The notes beneath the pieces are model-generated. The model searched no databases and had not been told where the DNA came from. It worked only from the letters and a program-made list of their open reading frames with translations. Of a stretch of DNA of 11,415 nucleotides, positions 6,677 to 11,415 are shown piece after piece. The position numbers and the translations under genes are program-made. The stretch lies in contig JALLAP010000620.1 of NCBI GenBank assembly GCA_036939355.1, positions 1-11,415 on the forward strand, read 5' to 3'. Positions within the stretch are counted from its first letter, which is position 1. Every line of letters begins with the position of its first letter. The stretch comes from Thalassiosira profunda (lineage: Eukaryota; Bacillariophyta; Thalassiosirophyceae; Thalassiosirales; Thalassiosiraceae).

Positions 6677-6864
6677 TCCTCCACTTTTTTGCTCCCTCCT
6701 CCTCCTCCCACCGGCTCGCCTCCATCCCGATCCCGACCCGACCTTCGACCTTGCTTGCTCTCCTCCTCTCCTCACCCTCGCGCGGGCAAGTCCGGAAGGC
6801 GTTGCGGGGGCTGGCGTGGGCCAAGATTGAAAACAGCAGTTGCAGAGCGTGCACCAGAGGCGCG

Positions 6865-8190
6865 ATGGAAGAGGAGGAGGTCGAATACGACGGCGGCGCG
6901 GTGCAGGAATGGCACCGGAATGCCAGCCGGATCCGCGTGGCGTCGGACGTGGCAGTGATTCCGGAAAGGGCCTTTGAGTACTGCCATGATTTGCGGGCTG
7001 TAGATCTGGGAAATGTCACCACCATATCGAATTATGCATTCAATAGTTGCCGCTCGCTGGACCTCGTTGTTTGGACCAAAGCCACTCGAGTTGAAATCGG
7101 CAATAGCGCATTCAATGGCTGCCATAGCTTGGTGGAGATTGATCTTGGGAATGCAACAAAGATTGGAAAGGGGGCATTTCATAAGTGCATTGCGCTGGAG
7201 CGCGTATCCATCCCATCATCTGTGGTCGAAATTGGATATCATGCATTTCAACATTGCTACAATTTGGCGGAGGTGGATCTTGGTGAGGGAATCCGGCGTA
7301 TTGGAGGGCGGGCATTTTCTGATTGCGGTGCGCTGGTCCAGATCAACCTTCCACCATCTGTCGCCGATATTGGAGATCATGCATTTAATAGATGCGGCAG
7401 ATTGACAGAGGTGGAATTGAATGAGGGACTGCAGCGCATCGAAAGGAGTGCGTTCGTACGTTGCGAGTGGCTGAACCGCATCAGCATCCCGTCGACTGTA
7501 TCGAAAGTCGGAATATATGCATTCGCTGACTGTCATCAGTTGAGGTATGCAGAGCTTCAGGAGGGACTGCAGATTATTGGGCATAGAGCATTTTGGGATT
7601 GCCGGTCGTTGGAGCGCATCGCCGTCCCTTCCTCTACCATCCGGATAGAGCGAGGTGCAGTTGGCCATTGCAGAAATTTGTCGGACGTGACTCTGTGCGA
7701 GGGGATACATTGCATTGATTCTGGTGCATTCGGCGAGAGTCCCCTTTTGGAACACATCAACATTCCTCCCGTTGCACTTGTGATCGATTTCGAAGCCCCC
7801 AGCTGCCATGTGATGAGGTCGATAATGCCTGTTCCCCAGGAGAGGAAGCTGGTAGTCTCCAAGTGGTTGCAATACAGGAGCCAAGGCCAGCTCGAACGGG
7901 CCGAGGCAAAGGTGAACGAAATTCTCGGAAGCCGTGCGACTGACGAGGAGAAGATTGCATCAATCCGAAACTGGTTCGCCTACTGCGACTTATTGGATTT
8001 GACAACGTTTCTCGAGCTTGCTATTTGGAATGTCAATATGGATGGCAATGATCAGGATGCAGAAGGTAGGCAGGTACGCCGTAGAAGCTGTGGCAGCGAC
8101 ATGAATGTCATCATCCCGGCTGTGTTGCAGTTCTTGGAGATGCAGTTAGTAGAGCCCCGGATGTTCGAGGGTCTCTGGGGGGGAGAATGA
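6865..8190 (+). CDS. BspA-like leucine-rich-repeat protein
   Basis: This is an intronless 441-residue protein. From about residue 18 to 315 it consists of roughly 13 repeats of about 23 residues with the BspA/LRR_5 pattern: I-G-x-x-A-F-x-x-C, then L-x-x-(V/I)-x-(L/I). The repeats alternate between an 'EGL/EGI' type and an 'IPSSV' type, giving a 46-residue higher period. Such solenoids are usually protein-interaction surfaces. A non-repeat C-terminal part (about 320-441) contains RKLVVSKWLQYRSQ and a helical end. The start is the first ATG in the frame (MEEEEVEYDGG), which matches how I remember diatom relatives beginning; the upstream extension has no ATG. No signal peptide or membrane segment is visible, so the protein is probably intracellular. 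BspA-like proteins of this style are numerous in Thalassiosira; function unknown. Confidence 0.85.
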   Translation: MEEEEVEYDGGAVQEWHRNASRIRVASDVAVIPERAFEYCHDLRAVDLGNVTTISNYAFNSCRSLDLVVWTKATRVEIGNSAFNGCHSLVEIDLGNATKIGKGAFHKCIALERVSIPSSVVEIGYHAFQHCYNLAEVDLGEGIRRIGGRAFSDCGALVQINLPPSVADIGDHAFNRCGRLTEVELNEGLQRIERSAFVRCEWLNRISIPSTVSKVGIYAFADCHQLRYAELQEGLQIIGHRAFWDCRSLERIAVPSSTIRIERGAVGHCRNLSDVTLCEGIHCIDSGAFGESPLLEHINIPPVALVIDFEAPSCHVMRSIMPVPQERKLVVSKWLQYRSQGQLERAEAKVNEILGSRATDEEKIASIRNWFAYCDLLDLTTFLELAIWNVNMDGNDQDAEGRQVRRRSCGSDMNVIIPAVLQFLEMQLVEPRMFEGLWGGE

Positions 8191-8309
8191 GGATTCCTCT
8201 CGTAGAATGCTTGCGTGATAATAAATTTTTATTCTCCGCCAATACAACCGGCTTCGAAGAATAATAGCAATGGGTTCGACCGACATCCAATTTCTCCCTC
8301 TCCACTCCT
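8191..8309. terminator. Convergent 3' region with a two-way poly(A) signal
   Basis: Positions 8220-8225 read AATAAA on the + strand, 29 bp after the LRR stop. Positions 8228-8233 read TTTATT, which is AATAAA on the - strand, 76 bp after the stop of the Cys-rich membrane protein gene. Both hexamers lie within 14 bp, so one short site can serve both convergent genes. Confidence 0.6.
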
Positions 8310-9566
8310 CTACCCGCACATGGGCCGCTCCCCGCCTAACCCCGTGTCCGCCACGCACGTCAGCCCCCCGCAGCAACAGCAGTCGGTGTCACCGCACTTC
8401 CAATTCTGGCAATTGTTGGGCACGCACTCCTCCCCGTCCGCGCGGCACGTCCCGTCGTCGGCGTTGCCACCCGCCAACAAAACTCCAAGGACCACGGCCA
8501 CGATGATGATGACAGAGAGGATCGACAGGAGGATGAGTTGTTTCTTTCGCCGACTGTACTGCACGGGTTCCTCAGTCGTGGTTTTTTCCTTCTCCAACTC
8601 GTCTTCGTGCTCGACCGAGGGTTCCTCCTCGGTGGTCAGGTCGACGTCGTCCAACTTCTCCTGCTTCTCGATTTTGTCGAGCTCGTCGTCGTCGCCGTCG
8701 CCATTGTCTCCGCTGTTGATGGTCTGGACTTCGGCGTCGGCCTCCTTGTCCACAACGTCCAAATCCACCGAGGTCGAATTAACAGCGTTCACATCTTGTG
8801 TCTCTTCTTGCGCCAGCTCTCCCGCGTCGGCCTTGGGGGGCTCGTCAACCACGCTCGCCTCGTCCACCACGCTAATCTCCTCCTCTTCCTCGCTCTCATC
8901 TTCCTGGTGGCCGTACACCAGCCGTCCCAAACTCTGCATCAACCCCTTCATCTCCTCGTTGTTCGGTCCCCAGGCCAGCTTCGGCTCCTCGAGACGTTCG
9001 CCCTCCCGGGTCTGCAGTTCGTCGAAATAGCTCTTGTGCGACTGCGCGGCGCGGCTGTTGGCGGTGCTGAGCGAACGCTCGTCGTCGTCTTGGTTGGCGG
9101 TGCTGAGCGTCTCTTCGGGGTCGGCGGGCTGGGCGGAAGCCTCGTCGGGGGCCGTGTCGAACGACGACTCGTCAGTTGCAGTTGCAGTTGCAGTCGGCGC
9201 TTCCGGTTCCGGCTCCTCCAGCTGCTCCGGCTGCTCCTCTTTCGCCTCGCCACTAGAGGAAACGACGCCATTGCCACCCTGAAACTCTTCATCCTTCCTC
9301 CGCTTCTCCTCGTCGTGCACACTCTTCAACCTCGCCCGCGCTTCCATGAAACCAACCTTCCCCTCCTCCGCCCCCTCATCTGCCTCCTCGCCACCAAACA
9401 CCTTTCCGTCGTTCCACTCGGAGCTATACCCGCCCAGCTTGCGGGAGGCGTTCTTGAACCGCCAGCGGGGGAGCTCGGGGGAGGTGGGCGACGTGGGCCG
9501 GCTGGACGGCGGGGAGGGGCGGGGTTGAGCGGCGCCGGAGGGCATGCCGGCGGAGCGGGAGGTCAT
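8310..9566 (-). CDS. Acidic single-pass membrane protein with Cys-rich C-terminal domain
   Basis: This 418-residue intronless protein belongs to no family I recognise. Residues 1-50 are Ser/Pro/Arg-rich. Residues about 50-335 are strongly acidic and probably disordered, with short repeats (LSTAN twice, VVDEA/VVDEP, and a Thr-Ala run from a CAGTTG microsatellite). A single hydrophobic helix spans about 343-365, preceded by RRKK (339-342). By the positive-inside rule this places the long acidic part in the cytosol and the C-terminus outside or in the lumen. The 46-residue C-terminal domain (373-418) carries ten cysteines (374, 381, 386, 391, 396-399, 404, 417), including four in a row, and resembles a compact disulfide-rich module. 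No N-terminal signal peptide is present, so type II topology is inferred. A second in-frame ATG seven codons downstream (9545) is an alternative start. Confidence 0.8.
   Translation of the reverse strand: MTSRSAGMPSGAAQPRPSPPSSRPTSPTSPELPRWRFKNASRKLGGYSSEWNDGKVFGGEEADEGAEEGKVGFMEARARLKSVHDEEKRRKDEEFQGGNGVVSSSGEAKEEQPEQLEEPEPEAPTATATATDESSFDTAPDEASAQPADPEETLSTANQDDDERSLSTANSRAAQSHKSYFDELQTREGERLEEPKLAWGPNNEEMKGLMQSLGRLVYGHQEDESEEEEEISVVDEASVVDEPPKADAGELAQEETQDVNAVNSTSVDLDVVDKEADAEVQTINSGDNGDGDDDELDKIEKQEKLDDVDLTTEEEPSVEHEDELEKEKTTTEEPVQYSRRKKQLILLSILSVIIIVAVVLGVLLAGGNADDGTCRADGEECVPNNCQNWKCGDTDCCCCGGLTCVADTGLGGERPMCG
9173..9194. repeat. CAGTTG microsatellite
   Basis: Three and two-thirds copies of CAGTTG lie inside the acidic membrane-protein gene. 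Because the unit is six bases it encodes alternating Thr-Ala on the minus strand and can change length without breaking the frame. Confidence 0.8.
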
Positions 9567-10031
9567 GCTTGCTCGTTTGCTTTGGTTTGCTTCGTTGGAT
9601 GCGCAGCTATTGTGGACGGCCGCCAGTTGTAAGTATCATAGGGCGACGATTGTGCCGCATGGTGTATGGTGGCGACGCCGGGTCGGCGCCTCGTCGGGAC
9701 GAACGATCGATCGAGGCGAGCAAGAGTTGCAAAATTTCCCCTCGAACGGAAAGATTTTTATGTCGCATTTTGTGCGACCTAAAGATCAAAGGATACCTTT
9801 TTCGACGCAATGATTCGTCAAGGGAACATGTCTTTCGCCGCCGGCGGTCATTGCTTGCCATCCTGCCCGAGCAGCGTTCATCATGTGTTCCTCACCCTCT
9901 GCTGACAGGTGCAGCTTTATGCTGGCACCCTACAATGCTGGACGCAATGTATCTGATCTTGTTGGGCTAAACGAGCACATCTCGTGCACTCTCTCATAAA
10001 AAGACAGCGTTATGCAACCGAATTGCAAATC
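9567..10031. promoter_or_regulatory. Divergent promoter region, Cys-rich protein / secreted protein
   Basis: This 465-bp gap has no credible gene. Next to the minus-strand gene the leader is rich in CAAA/GCAA words. The middle holds the palindrome CGATCGATCG (9704-9713) and a perfect 6-bp-stem hairpin (9762-9778) in AT-rich sequence. Near the plus gene a TATA-like CATAAAAAG lies at 9995-10003, and an out-of-frame ATG lies at 10012. No ACGT palindrome of the kind seen at the other promoters was found. Confidence 0.5.
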
Positions 10032-11415
10032 ATGCGCCTCGCCCTCGCCTCCTCCGTCATCGTCGCCGGACTGGCCGCCGCCGTCCACGGCAAGGCCGGC
10101 TCAGCTGAAGCCGCCTACGAGGTCTGGGCGTGCGATCAGTCCAACAGCGTCGCGAACGCCGAGGCCCTCGGCACGACCGGCTCACTCCTCTGGATTTGGG
10201 ATTCTCACGACGTCGACCGCGTCGTGAACCCTCCCGCCGAGCCCAGCATCGAGCGCTCGTCCGCCACCGCCGCCACCCCGCCCAGCAAGCCGTGCACCCC
10301 CGACGCTGACGCCGGCCCGTGCAACCTCCTCGAGATGTTCCCCCCGGACCTCGTCGACAGTGTCTCCGGCGTCACCCTCGCTGAAGCCGGCGGCTTCGGC
10401 CGCTGGCACGGCATCACCCGCGATCCCCAAAACAAGTACGTGACCGCCAACATCTTCGCGCCCGGCGGAGGATACCTCGGCATCGTCGACGCCGAAACCA
10501 AGGAGGCCATGGGTGAGAGTTGCAGCGCGGCAGCAATAGATACGTTTGCTGCAAACACGCTCACATCATATTGTGCTCACTTTTGTGCAATGCCCCATCG
10601 TATATCGCCAGCCCTCTTCCGCGCCACCCTCACGACGTACGCCGCGCCCACCGACGAGGATCCGGACGCCGCCAAGACCACGCGCAACGTCCACATGAGC
10701 TTTTGGAACGACGACGGGAGCGCCATCGTCGTTCATAATCTCGCGGGGAAGGCCGTCGAGCGGATCAACATCGAGCGAGACGGAGAGGGGAAGATCACGG
10801 CGGCCATCTTCGACAAGTCCGCGACCATGGGCGTCGGAAAGGGCATGAGCGTCGCGGAGGAGGCGTCGTTCTTCGAGGGGACCAACGCCTTCGGGAGGCC
10901 GCTGCTGGGCGCCGTGAAGGGATCGTACGATGGTGCGGATCTTGGCGACCTCACGCCGAACGGACAGTGCAAGGAGGACGGGTGCACGTCCGCTGCAGAG
11001 GGCGATGAATTGTCGATGAGCCCGGGACGTCCGAACAACGTTCCGATCTGTCCGGTGATGGCATCGAACGGCCTGACCTTCAACACGTTCGGAGGAGGCG
11101 GCCTCCTCGTCACGGACTCCAAGCAAACACCCATGGCCATCGTCGCCGAACACGGCAACAAGGAAATCTACGGCGCCGGCGTCTGCGGCGAGTCCGTCGC
11201 CGACACGGTTTACTTTACCAGCGGCAACTCCGCCTCCGGGGCTGGAATCACCCACTCGATGTGGGCCCTCTGGGGCTTCGATCCCGACGAGCTCGATGCC
11301 CCGAGCTTTGCGTTCGAGTTCCCCGGCACGGCCACCGGCGGACGGACCGAGGGGGTGCTGGAGGACACGTCCGGCCAGGTCCCGGGCGAGAGCACCCGGC
11401 GCGACGCCCACGATC
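10032..11415 (+). CDS. Secreted beta-propeller-like protein, 5' part, one intron
   Basis: The gene runs off the window; at least 428 residues are visible after splicing (10032-10512 joined to 10612 onward). It opens with a clear signal peptide (MRLALASSVIVAGLAAAVHG), so entry to the secretory pathway is likely. The mature part has repeated blade-like segments: WHGITRDPQNKYVTANIF with GGGYLGIVDAETKEA, then NVHMSFWNDDGSAIVVHNLA, then NGLTFNTFGGGGLLVTDSK with AIVAEHGNKEIY. These fit a lactonase/YVTN-type beta propeller, but I cannot name a family. Several cysteines (for example in CKEDGC and AGVCGES) suit an extracytoplasmic protein. The frame is open from 10032 to the window end even without splicing, because the intron is 99 nt and free of stops. 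An alternative is a related WD-like or NHL-like fold; the catalytic role is unknown. Confidence 0.72.
   Translation, partial: MRLALASSVIVAGLAAAVHGKAGSAEAAYEVWACDQSNSVANAEALGTTGSLLWIWDSHDVDRVVNPPAEPSIERSSATAATPPSKPCTPDADAGPCNLLEMFPPDLVDSVSGVTLAEAGGFGRWHGITRDPQNKYVTANIFAPGGGYLGIVDAETKEAMGESCSAAAIDTFAANTLTSYCAHFCAMPHRISPALFRATLTTYAAPTDEDPDAAKTTRNVHMSFWNDDGSAIVVHNLAGKAVERINIERDGEGKITAAIFDKSATMGVGKGMSVAEEASFFEGTNAFGRPLLGAVKGSYDGADLGDLTPNGQCKEDGCTSAAEGDELSMSPGRPNNVPICPVMASNGLTFNTFGGGGLLVTDSKQTPMAIVAEHGNKEIYGAGVCGESVADTVYFTSGNSASGAGITHSMWALWGFDPDELDAPSFAFEFPGTATGGRTEGVLEDTSGQVPGESTRRDAHD
10513..10611 (+). other. Probable spliceosomal intron (99 nt, stop-free)
   Basis: The donor GTGAGA at 10513 and acceptor CGCCAG ending at 10611 fit the consensus. 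A branch-point-like CTCAC lies 32 nt before the acceptor. The segment is 49% GC by count, clearly lower than the flanking coding sequence, and reads as Cys/His-rich nonsense. Splicing joins EAM to ALFRATLTTY through a GCC codon split after its first base. The length is a multiple of three and no stop codon occurs in the host frame. Confidence 0.75.

Larger units (their letters stand above)
6588..6864. promoter_or_regulatory. Divergent promoter region, DUF4239 / LRR genes
   Basis: This 277-bp gap lies between divergent start codons. From the DUF4239 side it holds a G-rich tract (6601-6636), ACGT elements (6664-6676), a T6 run (about 6685-6690), a C/T-rich stretch (about 6691-6780), and a mixed leader to the LRR gene. 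Both genes may share these elements; only the DUF4239 start lies within 100 bp of the ACGT site. Confidence 0.5.

Noticed and set aside
6588..7025. N-terminal extension of the DUF4239 frame
   Set aside because: It would overlap the LRR gene, run through the promoter elements and hide the signal segment; composition is Ser/Pro/Arg low complexity.
8538..9632. 364-residue plus frame antisense to the Cys-rich membrane protein
   Set aside because: Leu/Val/Arg-rich antisense of an acidic coding sequence (GAN codons read backwards as NTC); no domain and no support from context.
10566..11411. 281-residue minus frame at the right edge
   Set aside because: Antisense of the secreted-protein gene, which has a signal peptide, an intron with good splice sites and consistent composition.
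1..11415. Mobile element, CRISPR array, defence island or viral insertion
   Set aside because: No transposase, integrase, reverse transcriptase, terminal repeats, spaced repeat array or viral gene could be found on either strand.

Overview
The window looks like nuclear DNA of a diatom, most likely a centric one of the Thalassiosira type. The evidence is: (i) compact, mostly intronless eukaryotic genes with no bacterial ribosome binding sites or operons; (ii) a cold-shock-domain protein with a heterokont plastid presequence (signal peptide ending Ala-Gly-Ala/Phe, an ASAFAP-type motif); (iii) a BspA-like leucine-rich-repeat protein and a long MYND-finger protein, both of types I remember as large families in Thalassiosira; (iv) one short spliceosomal-type intron. 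The assignment rests on style and remembered families, not on a search.

Seven protein genes alternate strictly in strand. In order they are: Fe(II)/2-oxoglutarate (PhyH-like) dioxygenase (+, 214-1410); MYND zinc-finger protein (-, 1450-3432); plastid-type cold-shock-domain protein (+, 3819-4511); DUF4239/bestrophin-like membrane protein (-, 4881-6587); LRR protein (+, 6865-8190); acidic single-pass membrane protein with a 10-Cys C-terminal domain (-, 8310-9566); and the 5' part of a secreted, possibly beta-propeller protein with one intron (+, 10032 to beyond the window end).

The strand alternation gives three convergent gaps (39, 369 and 119 bp) and three divergent gaps (386, 277 and 465 bp). 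The 119-bp gap carries an AATAAA signal on each strand within 14 bp. Three genes (dioxygenase, cold-shock protein, DUF4239 protein) have ACGT-core elements 43-86 bp before the start codon. One of these is a 20-bp perfect palindrome centred on TTACGTAA, a bZIP-type site. Two of the divergent gaps also hold strong G-rich tracts.

The genes do not form an obvious pathway. No mobile element, CRISPR array, rRNA or tRNA gene was found. The points most worth following up are the shared ACGT promoter element, the duplicated helical segment of the plastid cold-shock protein, the Cys-rich membrane protein, the stop-free 99-nt intron, and the bidirectional poly(A) site.
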